Shown one piece after another: positions 26,353-35,777 of a stretch of 64,000 nucleotides of DNA. Made by a program: the position numbers and the translations under genes. Location: contig NZ_CP157456.1 of assembly GCF_041549525.1 (NCBI RefSeq), forward strand, positions 1,364,001 through 1,428,000. Reading direction: 5' to 3'. Below the pieces are notes generated by a model. It did no database searches. It saw nothing but the letters and a program-made list of their open reading frames with translations, and was not told where the DNA came from. This stretch comes from Paenarthrobacter aurescens (GTDB lineage: Bacteria; Actinomycetota; Actinomycetes; Actinomycetales; Micrococcaceae). How positions within the stretch are numbered: the stretch's first letter is position 1; the number at the start of each line of letters is the position of its first letter.

Positions 26353-26385
26353 CTGCGGGTTCACCATTCAGTGGTGAACCCGCAG
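26353..26385 (-). terminator. terminator of the purine nucleoside phosphorylase gene
   Basis: Perfect 14-bp stem (CTGCGGGTTCACCA with its complement at 26372-26385) and a five-base loop, 18 bases beyond the minus-strand stop, followed on that strand by CTGTTTAAG. Confidence 0.75.
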
Positions 26386-26403
26386 TCGTGCTTGGGGTGG
26401 TTG

Positions 26404-27222
26404 CTAGAGCTTGGCGATGATTTCTGCCAGAAGCTTGGAGATCCGCTTGCCCGCTGCATGCCCGGCTTCGAGAACCTCGGCGTGGCTCAGCGGAACGGGG
26501 CTGATGCCCGCTGCAAGGTTGGTGACCAGGGAAATGCCGAAAACCTCCATTCCGGCATGGCGGCCGGCAATTGCCTCAAGTGCAGTGGACATGCCCACCA
26601 GATCCGCCCCGATCCGCTTGGCATACTGAACCTCTGCCGGGGTCTCGTAATGCGGGCCTGTGAACTGTGCGTACACGCCTTCCTGGAGGGAAGGATCAAC
26701 TTCACGGGCGAGGCCGCGGATGCGGGAGGAGTAGAGATCGGTGAGGTCAACGAACGTCGCGCCCTCTAGGGGTGAGGTGGCGGTGAGGTTGATGTGGTCG
26801 CTGATAAGTACCGGGGTTCCCGGGGTCCAGTCTTCATTGAGCCCGCCACAACCGTTGGTGAGTACCAGCGTTTTGCAACCGGCAGCTGCGGCGGTGCGGA
26901 CGCCGTGGACTACAGAACGCACGCCGCGGCCTTCGTAGTAGTGCGTCCGGGCGCCAAGAACCAGGGCGCGCTTGCCTTCCTTGGTCAGGACGGAGCGGAT
27001 GGTGCCAACGTGGCCCACCACCGCGGGCTTGTGGAAGCCGGGCACCTCAGAGGCGTTCAGCGTGGCCGTGGTTTCACCGATGAGATCGGCGGCCTCAGCC
27101 CAGCCGGATCCGAGCACCAGGGCTACATCGTGGGACTCGACGCCGGTCTCCGCGGCAATGAAGTCTGCGGCGGCCTGTGCGGCTTCGAAGGGGTCAGTGT
27201 TCATCAGCTCAGTGTTACTCAC
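26404..27222 (-). CDS. purine nucleoside phosphorylase
   Basis: 272-residue trimeric-type PNP (PNP/MTAP family) splitting inosine, guanosine and deoxy forms with phosphate. Motifs seen are VALVLGSGWAEAADLI, the phosphate/sugar region GARTHYYEGRG, LVLTNGCGGLN, and the base-binding segment AQFTGPHYETPAEV and VGMSTALEAIAGRHAG. Length is typical. Two starts are possible: GTG at 27222 or ATG at 27204; neither has a strong ribosome site. It is divergent from the lpdA-like gene over about 100 bp. With deoC and the phospho-sugar mutase it covers (deoxy)nucleoside breakdown. Confidence 0.93.
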   Translation of the reverse strand: MSNTELMNTDPFEAAQAAADFIAAETGVESHDVALVLGSGWAEAADLIGETTATLNASEVPGFHKPAVVGHVGTIRSVLTKEGKRALVLGARTHYYEGRGVRSVVHGVRTAAAAGCKTLVLTNGCGGLNEDWTPGTPVLISDHINLTATSPLEGATFVDLTDLYSSRIRGLAREVDPSLQEGVYAQFTGPHYETPAEVQYAKRIGADLVGMSTALEAIAGRHAGMEVFGISLVTNLAAGISPVPLSHAEVLEAGHAAGKRISKLLAEIIAKL

Positions 27223-27326
27223 TGGTACAAGCTACCTTGCAGCTGCAGGAGTTCGGTAGGGACCCGGCCATGAGTGAGGGTGGGCTGGGTGGCAGCCAGC
27301 GTGGGAATGAGCGAGAATTGAGGATT

Positions 27327-28736
27327 GTGACCACCCAAGTTGACTTCAGTGCCCCCCGTATCGCGATCCTGGGAGGTGGTCCCGGCGGATATGAAGCTGC
27401 CATGGTGGCCGCTTCGCTCGGCGCGCACGTCACCATCGTCGAGCGGGCAGGCCTCGGCGGCTCAGCCGTGCTGACCGACGTCGTGCCTTCCAAAACCCTC
27501 ATTGCCACCGCAGACCTCATGACCCGCGTCGGTGAGGCCGACGAGCTGGGTGTGAAGTTCGACGGCGACGGCACCGCGTCCAAGCCCCGCGCAGACCTTA
27601 AGCACATCAACGATCGCGTCCTGACCCTGGCGCATGGCCAGTCTGATGACATCCGTGCCGGCCTTGAGCGACTGGGCGTGGAAATCGTCATCGGCTCCGG
27701 CAAGCTGCTGGACAACAACACCATCGAAGTCCTCACTATCGACGGCACCCGCACCATTGACGCCGACGCCATCCTCCTGGCCGTTGGCGCGCATCCCCGT
27801 GAACTTCCCACGGCAAAGCCGGACGGCGAACGCATCCTCAACTGGGCCCAGATCTACAACCTGGACGAACTTCCCGAGGAACTGATTGTTGTGGGCTCCG
27901 GCGTTACCGGTGCCGAGTTCGCATCCGCCTACAACGGCTTGGGCTCCAAGGTCACCTTGATTTCCAGCCGTGACCAGGTCCTCCCGGGCGAAGACACAGA
28001 TGCTGCCAAACTGCTGGAGGGCGTCTTTGAGCGCCGCGGCGTCAACGTGCTTTCCAAGTCCCGCGCCAACGCGGTGGAAAGGACCGACGACGGCGTGAAG
28101 GTCACCTTGGGTGACGGATCGATCGTGACAGGTACCCACTGCCTGGTATGTGTCGGCTCCATCCCCAACACTGCCGGAATCGGCCTTGAAGAAGCCGGCG
28201 TGACCCTCACGGAGTCCGGACACATCAAGGTGGACGGCGTTTCCCGCACCACTGCTCCCAACATTTACGCTGCCGGCGACTGCACTGGTGTGTTTGCCCT
28301 GGCATCGGTTGCAGCCATGCAGGGGCGCATCGCCATTGCCCACTTCATGGGCGATGGCGTCAAGCCGCTCAAGCTCAACCAGGTGGCTTCGAACATCTTT
28401 ACGTCCCCTGAGATTGCCTCCGTGGGTGTTTCCGAGGCCGACCTCGCCTCGGGCAAGTACCAGGGCGATGTTGTGATGTTGTCCCTGCTCAGCAATGCCC
28501 GCGCCAAGATGCGCAACACCAAGGATGGGTTCGTCAAGATCATCGCCCGCAAGGGATCCGGCACTGTGATTGGTGGTGTGGTGGTAGGGCCGAACGCCTC
28601 CGAGCTCATCTTCCCGATCTCCGTGGCCGTGACCCAGAAGCTCCACGTGGACGATGTTGCCAGCGCGTTCACGGTGTACCCGTCGCTGACCGGCTCCATC
28701 TCGGAGGCCGCGCGGCGCCTGCACGTGCACATGTAG
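27327..28736 (+). CDS. LpdA-like NAD(P)H-quinone dehydrogenase
   Basis: 469-residue flavoprotein of the pyridine-nucleotide disulfide family, closest in layout to mycobacterial LpdA (Rv3303c), a quinone reductase. FAD motif IAILGGGPGGYEAAM, NAD motif IVVGSGVTGAEFASAY, YAAGDCTGVFALAS, and a dimerisation domain ending YPSLTGSISEAARRLH. The redox Cys-x4-Cys of true dihydrolipoamide dehydrogenases is absent (GLGGSAVLTDVVPSK), so lipoamide activity is excluded. The GTG at 27327 follows GAGG; ATG at 27270 is an alternative giving 19 more residues. A nested palindromic terminator follows. Confidence 0.88.
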   Translation: MTTQVDFSAPRIAILGGGPGGYEAAMVAASLGAHVTIVERAGLGGSAVLTDVVPSKTLIATADLMTRVGEADELGVKFDGDGTASKPRADLKHINDRVLTLAHGQSDDIRAGLERLGVEIVIGSGKLLDNNTIEVLTIDGTRTIDADAILLAVGAHPRELPTAKPDGERILNWAQIYNLDELPEELIVVGSGVTGAEFASAYNGLGSKVTLISSRDQVLPGEDTDAAKLLEGVFERRGVNVLSKSRANAVERTDDGVKVTLGDGSIVTGTHCLVCVGSIPNTAGIGLEEAGVTLTESGHIKVDGVSRTTAPNIYAAGDCTGVFALASVAAMQGRIAIAHFMGDGVKPLKLNQVASNIFTSPEIASVGVSEADLASGKYQGDVVMLSLLSNARAKMRNTKDGFVKIIARKGSGTVIGGVVVGPNASELIFPISVAVTQKLHVDDVASAFTVYPSLTGSISEAARRLHVHM

Positions 28737-28757
28737 CTCTACCTTCAGCCAAGACGG

Positions 28758-28833
28758 ACGCCCGTTTGGACGGTTAGCTGCCCGTTAGACGTTTCCTACC
28801 GTCTAACGGGCAGCAAGCCATCGAAACGGGCGT
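28758..28833. terminator. nested palindromic bidirectional terminator
   Basis: Outer arms ACGCCCGTTT (28758-28767) and AAACGGGCGT (28824-28833) are perfectly complementary. Inside sits a perfect 15-bp stem (GCTGCCCGTTAGACG 28777-28791 with 28800-28814). TTTT follows on plus. It separates two convergent genes. All arms share the string CCCGTT/AACGGG. Confidence 0.8.
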
Positions 28834-28868
28834 TTTCCGCTTTCTTCGGCGAACTGCGCTAAGCGGCC

Positions 28869-30431
28869 TCAGGCGGCAGCCGCTTGGAAGTGTTTTTCGA
28901 TGATCCCCTTGATGTCCTCATGGCAACCTCCGCAGCCTGTGCCGGCACGGGTGGCCTTGGATACTTCACCCACCGTGCTGCAACCCTCCATTACGGAGCC
29001 CTCAATGCCGGCCGCGCTGACGCCGGCGCAGCGGCACACTGTGCGTTGGGGATCGTTGCTGGTGGCGCCGGCATCGAGTTGGTCCGGCCCATCCAGGCGG
29101 AGCAGCAAGGACCTGTCTGCGGGCAGCTCCGAGGCCCTTTCAAACAGGACCACCAGTTCAGCAGCAGTGCGTGGCATGCCCACGGCCACCAAGCCTTCCA
29201 GCACTCCGCCGCGGGTGGTCATCTTCACATAGCGGCCATGCTCGGGGTCGGCCCACTGGGAGATCTGCCGCCGGGGTCGCCCTGAAATGGCCCCGGCTTC
29301 GAGCATTTCCTCGTCCCAAGGATCGGCTTGGTTGTCCCCTGCCACTGCCAGGTTGATGCCGCGTGCTTTCAGGACCACCACGCCTGGCTTCTCAGATGGC
29401 AACGCCTCCAAGGCATCAGCGGCGTCCTGACCATCGCGGGCAAGGACCACAAGGTACTCGGCCAGCCACTCGGCCTGCCGCCATCCCGGACCGACCAGAC
29501 CGGAGGGACCAGTGGCAGTCCGGCAAGCAACACAGGCAGAGTCCGGGCAACGCACTTCAGCGCAGTCGCCTATCGCGAACATGTGGGGCTCGTGGTAGGT
29601 CCTGAGATGGTGGTCCACCAGGATCCCGGTGGCGGTAGGCAGCCCGCAGCCCTCCGCCAACTCGGTGCGGGGACGGACGCCACAAGAGAGCACCAGGAGG
29701 TCGCCGTCGATCGCGGAACCGTCGTCCAGCAGCAAAGCCGAGAAACTTCCACCGGGCCCGGCCGTCTCCACTCCGGTGGAGCGCGCGTTTCCTGCCATGC
29801 GGACGCCACCGGCGCGCAGGCTGTTGGTGAGGACTGATCCACTGCCGCGGTCAATGCTGCGGCCCAGCGGGAAGGGACCGTTGTGGACCACGGTGGTCCG
29901 GGCACCTTCCTCGGCGGCAGCCAAGGCAGTTTCCAAGCCGAGCACGCCACCTCCCAACACCACCACATGCTTGCCTTCGGCCACGGCTGCGCGAAGCACG
30001 GCAGCATCCCGCAAGTCACGCAGAGTGGTAACCCCAGCCGGAAGTACCGGGCCGGAGGGATCCGGGTTGAGCCCGGTGAGATTGGGAATCACAGGACGGG
30101 AACCGGTGGCAAACACCAAACGGTCGTAGGGTGCGGCGGAGCCATCGGACAGGACTGCCACTTGACGGGCCCGGTCGATTCTTTTGACCTTCACGCCCAA
30201 CCGCACGTCCACGCCGTCGGCTTCCAACCCGGCGGCGTCAGCCATGGCCAAAGCCTCCGCTGTGGTGCGGCCGACACCCAGCTCGGCAACCATCACGCGG
30301 TTATACGCTGCCTCGGATTCCTGGCCCACCACCAGCAACTGCACCAGCCCGGTGCGCACGGCGGGGAGCAGTTCGTCCACGAACCGTGCAGCCACTGGTC
30401 CGAATCCAACAACAACAATGCGCTCGCTCAT
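28869..30431 (-). CDS. nitrate reductase electron-transfer subunit, FAD and BFD-like [2Fe-2S]
   Basis: 520-residue flavoprotein. FAD motif IVVVGFGPVAARFVDEL, NAD motif VVVLGGGVLGLETALAA, YHEPHMFAIGDCA, and a C-terminal BFD-like [2Fe-2S] domain with CRC and CGGC near residues 475-510. The architecture equals NirB without its siroheme domain, as in the NasB/NasC reductase subunits that pass NAD(P)H electrons to assimilatory nitrate reductase. Its ATG overlaps the nasA stop by 4 bases with AGGAGG upstream, so the two are translated together. Extra cysteines (CPDSACVAC) near residue 320 are unusual and could bind another metal or be structural. Confidence 0.88.
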   Translation of the reverse strand: MSERIVVVGFGPVAARFVDELLPAVRTGLVQLLVVGQESEAAYNRVMVAELGVGRTTAEALAMADAAGLEADGVDVRLGVKVKRIDRARQVAVLSDGSAAPYDRLVFATGSRPVIPNLTGLNPDPSGPVLPAGVTTLRDLRDAAVLRAAVAEGKHVVVLGGGVLGLETALAAAEEGARTTVVHNGPFPLGRSIDRGSGSVLTNSLRAGGVRMAGNARSTGVETAGPGGSFSALLLDDGSAIDGDLLVLSCGVRPRTELAEGCGLPTATGILVDHHLRTYHEPHMFAIGDCAEVRCPDSACVACRTATGPSGLVGPGWRQAEWLAEYLVVLARDGQDAADALEALPSEKPGVVVLKARGINLAVAGDNQADPWDEEMLEAGAISGRPRRQISQWADPEHGRYVKMTTRGGVLEGLVAVGMPRTAAELVVLFERASELPADRSLLLRLDGPDQLDAGATSNDPQRTVCRCAGVSAAGIEGSVMEGCSTVGEVSKATRAGTGCGGCHEDIKGIIEKHFQAAAA

Positions 30432-32644
30432 GAGGCCTCCTTGACGTGAACTGGCAACTGGAGCCCGGCAGGAACCGCAAAGGTGGCCGGGACCGAGGTG
30501 GATACTGCCTTCCGGACCCACACCCGGCTGGTCTTGAACTCGGGCATTCCGGAAATGGGATCCGTAACGGCCTCCGTGAGCCGGTTGGCGTTTTCCTGGC
30601 CGGGGAAGTGGAACGGCAGGAAGACAGTGTCCGGGCGGACCGAGGTGCTGAGCTCGGCACGGCAGAGCACTTCTCCGCGCAGGTTCGTCACGGTGGCGTA
30701 GTCGCCATCGGCGATGCCGCGGGAAGCAGCGGTGCCCGGGTGGATGAGGAGACGGGCTTGCGGCTGGGATGCCAGGAGCTCGCTGACGCGCCGGGTCTGT
30801 GCTCCGGATTGGTAGTGCTCCAGGAGTCTGCCTGTGGCCAGTGCGAGGGAGTCGTCAGCAAAGGAACGTACGGCCCGCTTGGACGGAGTCACCGGAACCA
30901 TTACGGCGCGGCCATCGGCATGGGCGAAGCCGTCAGTGAAGAGCCTCGGCGTCCCGGTGCTGCCCACAGGGTAGGGCCAGTAGGCAGCCTCGCCACGGTC
31001 CAGCAAGGCGTAATCAATGCCTGAGTAATCGGCCAAACCACCGGCTGATGCGAGGCGAAGTTCTTCGAAAACGGTCTCGGGATCATCGCTGAACGTGGAA
31101 GGAGCCTCGAGCATCTCTGCGAGCCGGGCCATGAGCCACAACTCGCTGCGCACGCCCGGGGGAGGCGTCAGCGCGCGTCGGCGGCGTATCACGCGTCCCT
31201 CAAGGTTGGTCAGCGTGCCCTCTTCCTCGGCCCACTGCGTGACCGGCAAAACCAGGTCCGCTTCCGCCGCTGTCTCTGACATGAAGAAGTCGCACACCAC
31301 CAGGAAGTCCAGGCTTCGGAGGCCCTGGGTCACAGCGTTGGTGTCCGGAGCGGAGACCACCACATTGGCGCCGTGGACGAAAAGGCAACGGACGCCGTCG
31401 GGCTTTCCGAGGGACTTGAGAAGTTCTACGGCGGGCAGGCCGGGTCCCGGGATCAGCGACTCATCGATGCCCCACACACGCGCCATGTGGGCGCGGGCGG
31501 CGGGGTCCGTGATCTTGCGGTAGCCCGGGAGCTGATCGGCTTTCTGTCCGTGTTCGCGGCCGCCCTGACCGTTGCCTTGTCCTGTGAGCGTGCCGTAGCC
31601 GCTGCGCGCGGAGCCGGGCAGGCCCAGGAGGAGGCTGAGGTTGATGGCCGCGGTGGCAGTGTCTGTGCCGTCAACGTGCTGCTCCACGCCGCGGCCACTG
31701 AGGATGTAGCTGCCGCCGGCCCGGGCTCCTTGGGCCAGACGGCGGGCTGTTTCGCGGATGAGGTTGGCCGGCACACCAGTGATGGTCTGGACGCGCTCGG
31801 GCCAAAACGATGACAGGCTGCGCACCACCGCCGGGTATCCGGACGTGTTCTTCTCGATGTAGGAGGCGTCGGCCAAGCCTTCGTGCACCACCACATGGCT
31901 GATCCCCAAAAGAAGCGCCAAATCGGTACCGGGCGTCGGCTGGAAGTGGAGGCCGCCGCCGTCGGACGTGAACGCAGCAGTAGCCGAGCGGCGGGGGTCC
32001 ACCACGATCAGCCCGCCGGCGTCGCGGGCAGCCTGCAGGTGCTGGACGAAGGGCGGCATGGTTTCGGCAACGTTGGAGCCGAGCATGAGGATCACGGACG
32101 CGGTGTCCAGGTCCGTCACGGGGAAGGGGAGCCCCCTGTCCACTCCGAACGCGCGGTTGCCTGCGGCTGCCGCCGAAGACATGCAGAACCGGCCGTTGTA
32201 ATCGATCCGCGAGGTGCGCAGCGCGAGGCGGGCAAACTTCCCCAGCAAGTACGCCTTTTCGTTGGTGAGGCCGCCGCCGCCGAACACACCCACAGCATCG
32301 TTTCCGTACTGCTGTTGGGTGTCCTTCACCGCTGAGGTGATCAGCATGAGGGCCTGGTCCCAGGAGACGGGCCGGTGCACGCCGTCAGAGCCCTTGAGCA
32401 GGGGTTTGGTGACCCGGCCGCTGTGATGCAACAACGACGCCGATGTCCAGCCTTTGCGGCACAGCCCGCCCCGGTTGGTGGGGAAGTCGCGCCCGGAGAC
32501 CTCCAGGGGCACGGCAGGCTGTGCCGGTTCTGCAGTGGGAGCCGGTGCTGCCGCTGTCCCTGAGTCTGCGGATGCAGCCGGGGTCAGCGTCATGGCGCAC
32601 TGGAGCGCGCAGTAGGGGCAGTGGGTATCGGCGCCGTTGGGCAT
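30428..32644 (-). CDS. nasA: assimilatory nitrate reductase, molybdopterin catalytic subunit
   Basis: 738-residue cytoplasmic Mo-bis-MGD enzyme reducing nitrate to nitrite. The N-terminal [4Fe-4S] site is Cys9, Cys12, Cys16 and Cys62; the last spacing is stretched by an Ala/Pro-rich insert (residues 22-46). Molybdopterin blocks include YNGRFCMSSAAAAGNRAFG, ILMLGSNVAETMP and FVHGANVVVSAPD, and a C-terminal MGD-binding domain (LATGRLLEHYQSGAQTRR). No Tat signal, as expected for NasA. The ATG follows the narK stop with no gap. It forms narK-nasA-electron-transfer subunit. Confidence 0.95.
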   Translation of the reverse strand: MPNGADTHCPYCALQCAMTLTPAASADSGTAAAPAPTAEPAQPAVPLEVSGRDFPTNRGGLCRKGWTSASLLHHSGRVTKPLLKGSDGVHRPVSWDQALMLITSAVKDTQQQYGNDAVGVFGGGGLTNEKAYLLGKFARLALRTSRIDYNGRFCMSSAAAAGNRAFGVDRGLPFPVTDLDTASVILMLGSNVAETMPPFVQHLQAARDAGGLIVVDPRRSATAAFTSDGGGLHFQPTPGTDLALLLGISHVVVHEGLADASYIEKNTSGYPAVVRSLSSFWPERVQTITGVPANLIRETARRLAQGARAGGSYILSGRGVEQHVDGTDTATAAINLSLLLGLPGSARSGYGTLTGQGNGQGGREHGQKADQLPGYRKITDPAARAHMARVWGIDESLIPGPGLPAVELLKSLGKPDGVRCLFVHGANVVVSAPDTNAVTQGLRSLDFLVVCDFFMSETAAEADLVLPVTQWAEEEGTLTNLEGRVIRRRRALTPPPGVRSELWLMARLAEMLEAPSTFSDDPETVFEELRLASAGGLADYSGIDYALLDRGEAAYWPYPVGSTGTPRLFTDGFAHADGRAVMVPVTPSKRAVRSFADDSLALATGRLLEHYQSGAQTRRVSELLASQPQARLLIHPGTAASRGIADGDYATVTNLRGEVLCRAELSTSVRPDTVFLPFHFPGQENANRLTEAVTDPISGMPEFKTSRVWVRKAVSTSVPATFAVPAGLQLPVHVKEAS

Positions 32645-34057
32645 CTAGATGTGTCCGATCGTGTTGCGCTTCTGCGCGGGACGGATGTAGCAGACCCAGC
32701 AGACGGTGAGCATCAGGACATAAGCTCCAACGAATCCGTAGAACGCCGGGGTGTAGGAGCCGCTGGCCGAGTTTGAAGCGTTGAGTACCTGCGGGATGAC
32801 GAAGCCGCCGTAGGCACCGATTGCGGAGATCAGGCCCAGCGAGGATGAAGCAAGCCGTGCAGTGGTGGCACTGGGGGCACCTGAGCGGGCTGCCCGGCTG
32901 GAGGTTGCGAAGATCACCGGGATCATGCGGTAGGTTGCGCCGTTTCCGAACCCGCTGGCCAGGAAGAGCAGCAGGAACAAGGTGAGGAAGAGCCAGAAGT
33001 TCTTCAGCGGCAGCGTCCAGATCATGGTCAGGGTGATGATGGCCATGGAAGCGAACGAGGCAATGGTCATGCGGGCCCCACCCATGCGATCGGCCATGCG
33101 TCCGCCGTAGGGGCGGGCCAGGGAACCCACCAGCGGGCCGAGGAAGGCCAGGGACAGTGCCACAGCGCCCACGTGGATGGAGGAGAAGTCCGGGAAGTAG
33201 TCCTTGATCAGCTTGGGGAAGACGCCCGCAAAGCCGATGAACGAGCCGAACGTTCCAATGTAAAGGAACGCCATGATCCACAGGTGCGGTTCCTTGAGGG
33301 CGGCCAGGGATCCGGCCACATCACCCTTGGCGCTGGTGAGGTTGTTCATGTACTTGTAGGCGCCGAAAGCGGCGATGATGATCAGCGGGATCCAAATGAT
33401 CCCTGCCATGGGCAGGTTGACGGTCCCTGCAGCCAGGAGGGTGATGGCGATGGGGACAACAAGCTGCGCGACGGCGGCACCGAGGTTGCCGCCGGCAGCG
33501 TTCAGGCCCAGCGCCCAGCCTTTTTCGCGGGCGGGGTAGAAGAAGGTGATGTTGGCCATGGAGCTGGCGAAGTTGCCGCCACCGAAGCCGGCAAGTGCGG
33601 CCATAAGGAGCATGATTCCAAACGGCGTTTCCGGATTGGAGACGCAGATGGCAAGGCCCGTGGTGGGGATCAGCAGGAGCAGTGCGGAGACGATGGTCCA
33701 GTTCCTGCCACCGAACTTGGGGACCATGAAGGTGTAGGGGATGCGGAGTGTGGCGCCTACGAGGCTGGGGATGGAGATGAGCCAGAAGATTTGGTTGGTG
33801 TCGAACTTGAAGCCGGCTGCGGGGAGCTGGACCACCACGATGGACCAGAGCTGCCAGACGACAAAGCCGAGGAACTCGGCGAAAATGGACCAGTAGAGAT
33901 TGCGCTTGGCGATGGACCGGCCTTCGGACTCCCATTGGCCCTTGTCTTCGGCATCCCAGTTGGCGATCCAGCGGCCGGGGCGGTGCTCAAGGGTGGAAGT
34001 GGCGGTGGCAGTGGACTGGACGGGAGCCAGTGCATCTGCGGTGCGGTCAACAGTCAC
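32645..34057 (-). CDS. narK: nitrate/nitrite transporter NarK-type (MFS)
   Basis: 470-residue major facilitator protein with 12 predicted helices. Nitrate-porter signatures are AGFGGGNFASSMANITFFYP and, in the second half, FLASGFGNGATYRMIPVIF. The start is GTG at 34057, preceded by AGGAGG seven bases away; the open frame extends 60 codons further but that part is not hydrophobic or conserved-looking. It is first in the nitrate operon and abuts nasA. It may act as nitrate/proton symporter or nitrate/nitrite antiporter; sequence alone does not decide. Confidence 0.93.
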   Translation of the reverse strand: MTVDRTADALAPVQSTATATSTLEHRPGRWIANWDAEDKGQWESEGRSIAKRNLYWSIFAEFLGFVVWQLWSIVVVQLPAAGFKFDTNQIFWLISIPSLVGATLRIPYTFMVPKFGGRNWTIVSALLLLIPTTGLAICVSNPETPFGIMLLMAALAGFGGGNFASSMANITFFYPAREKGWALGLNAAGGNLGAAVAQLVVPIAITLLAAGTVNLPMAGIIWIPLIIIAAFGAYKYMNNLTSAKGDVAGSLAALKEPHLWIMAFLYIGTFGSFIGFAGVFPKLIKDYFPDFSSIHVGAVALSLAFLGPLVGSLARPYGGRMADRMGGARMTIASFASMAIITLTMIWTLPLKNFWLFLTLFLLLFLASGFGNGATYRMIPVIFATSSRAARSGAPSATTARLASSSLGLISAIGAYGGFVIPQVLNASNSASGSYTPAFYGFVGAYVLMLTVCWVCYIRPAQKRNTIGHI

Positions 34058-34130
34058 GGAAGTGCCTCCTTGATGGGGGACGTTGTTCTTCCAAGGTAGG
34101 TTTGGCGCATTTCGTGGACGGTCGCCGTTT

Positions 34131-34146
34131 GTAAACGCCCTGTGAC
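34131..34146. promoter_or_regulatory. weak GlnR-like site upstream of narK
   Basis: On minus it reads GTCAC-AGGGCG-TTTAC, one good GlnR half-site and one poor one at the right spacing, about 75 bases before narK. Suggestive only because the operon is for nitrate assimilation. Confidence 0.2.
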
Positions 34147-34352
34147 ATTTCCCTATCGGCGGGGTCACCGGCGCGTGAGGCCGTGGTGAGGTAATGTGGC
34201 GCGGACCACAAGGTGAGATTTTCTTGTGTGTCCGCATGTTGGACTTAGTTGTCCAGTCAATGGACAGCGGGAACTATTATTGAACTCTCGAATAATCCTT
34301 CGCCGGGTAGGCTCTCGGGGCATCGGCCGGCGTGAAAGAAAGCTGCAAATAC

Positions 34353-35762
34353 ATGTCTTCCACCGCACCATCCAAGGAAGGCGAGTCCACTAAGCCAGTG
34401 AACTCGCGGGGCAAGGTGATCTTCGCGAGCCTGATCGGCACGACGATCGAGTTCTACGATTTCTACGCCTATGCCACCGCGTCGGTACTCGTCTTCCCGA
34501 AGCTCTTCTTCCCGGACGCCACTGACATCAATGCGCTGCTCAGTGCGTTTGCCATCTTCGGTGTTGCCTTCTTCGCGCGGCCCATCGGTGCCGTGGTCTT
34601 CGGCCACTTCGGTGACAAGATCGGCCGCAAGGGCACCCTGGTGGCATCGCTGCTGACCATGGGTATTGCAACCTTCCTCATCGGCCTCCTCCCCACAGCT
34701 TCCATGCCGGGCTGGGCCATCCTGGCCCCCATCATGCTGGTGATCCTGCGCTTCTTCCAGGGCCTGGCACTGGGTGGCGAATGGTCCGGTGCGGCACTGC
34801 TCGCCACCGAGAACGCACCCGAGGGCAAGCGCGCCATCTACGGAACCTTCCCGCAGCTGGGCGCACCCATCGGCTTCATCATCGCCAACGTCATCTTCAT
34901 CTGGATGAACGTCTCCCTCAGCGCCGAAGAATTCCTTGCCTGGGGCTGGCGGGTTCCCTTCATCCTCAGCGCCGTCCTGGTAGTGGTGGGCCTCTACGTC
35001 CGCCTGAAGCTGGTAGAGAGCGCCTCCTTTACCAAGGTCATCGAGCAGGAAAAGGTCCAGAAGGTGCCCTTGGCGGCAACCCTCAAGAGCCACTGGCGCC
35101 CTGTGGTTGCGGGCACCTTCATCATGTTCGCCACCTACGTGCTCTTCTACATCATGACCACCTTCACCCTGTCCTACGGCACCAAGCCCACGCTGGCCGG
35201 AGCCCAGGCAGCAGCAGAGAAGGCCGGGACGCCCATGACGCCGGAGCAGGTTGCTGCGTTCGTCCCCGGCCTGGGAATTACCCGCTCCGACTTCCTGTGG
35301 ATGCTGATCATCGGCGTCGTCTTCTTCGGCATCTTCACCGTGGTCTCCGGGCCGCTCGCCGAGAAGTGGGGCCGGCGGAAGTTCCTGCTGGGCGTCACCG
35401 CCGGTATCTTCGTGTTCGGTGCGCTCTGGTTCACCATGTTCGGACCCGGCCAGGCAGCAGCCATGGTGGGCCTCATTGTGGGCTTCACGCTCATGGGCCT
35501 CACGTTCGGACCCATGGCCGCCATCCTCCCCGAGCTGTTCCCGGCCAACGTCCGCTACACCGGGTCAGCGGTTGCTTACAACCTCTCCTCGATGATCGGT
35601 GCAGCACCTGCCTCGTTCGTGGCCATCGCGCTTTGGTCTGCAGCCAACGGCAGCACCTGGCTGGTGGGTGCCTACATGGCCGCCGCCGCTGTGGTGACGT
35701 TTATCGCCCTCTGGTTGACCCGCGAAACCAAGGACATGGACTACGAGAACAACGTGGCCTAA
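34353..35762 (+). CDS. MHS-family metabolite:H+ symporter (MFS)
   Basis: 469-residue permease with 12 helices. MHS signatures are FASLIGTTIEFYDFYAYATAS at the N-terminus, GHFGDKIGRKGTLVASLL between helices 2 and 3, and RFFQGLALGGEWSGAALL. An insertion of about 40 residues before helix 8 (KPTLAGAQAAAEKAGTPMTPE) is extracellular or cytoplasmic-loop like. Relatives carry shikimate, alpha-ketoglutarate, proline/betaine or citrate; the substrate is not evident. Start at ATG 34353 with AAAGAAAG upstream; GTG at 34332 is an alternative. It is divergent from narK over about 295 bp. Confidence 0.88.
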   Translation: MSSTAPSKEGESTKPVNSRGKVIFASLIGTTIEFYDFYAYATASVLVFPKLFFPDATDINALLSAFAIFGVAFFARPIGAVVFGHFGDKIGRKGTLVASLLTMGIATFLIGLLPTASMPGWAILAPIMLVILRFFQGLALGGEWSGAALLATENAPEGKRAIYGTFPQLGAPIGFIIANVIFIWMNVSLSAEEFLAWGWRVPFILSAVLVVVGLYVRLKLVESASFTKVIEQEKVQKVPLAATLKSHWRPVVAGTFIMFATYVLFYIMTTFTLSYGTKPTLAGAQAAAEKAGTPMTPEQVAAFVPGLGITRSDFLWMLIIGVVFFGIFTVVSGPLAEKWGRRKFLLGVTAGIFVFGALWFTMFGPGQAAAMVGLIVGFTLMGLTFGPMAAILPELFPANVRYTGSAVAYNLSSMIGAAPASFVAIALWSAANGSTWLVGAYMAAAAVVTFIALWLTRETKDMDYENNVA

Positions 35763-35777
35763 GTAGTTCGAGTACGA

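Noticed and set aside
33173..34099. 308-codon plus-strand frame opposite narK
   Set aside because: Antisense to a 12-helix transporter; the acidic Gly-rich translation is the complement of hydrophobic codons.
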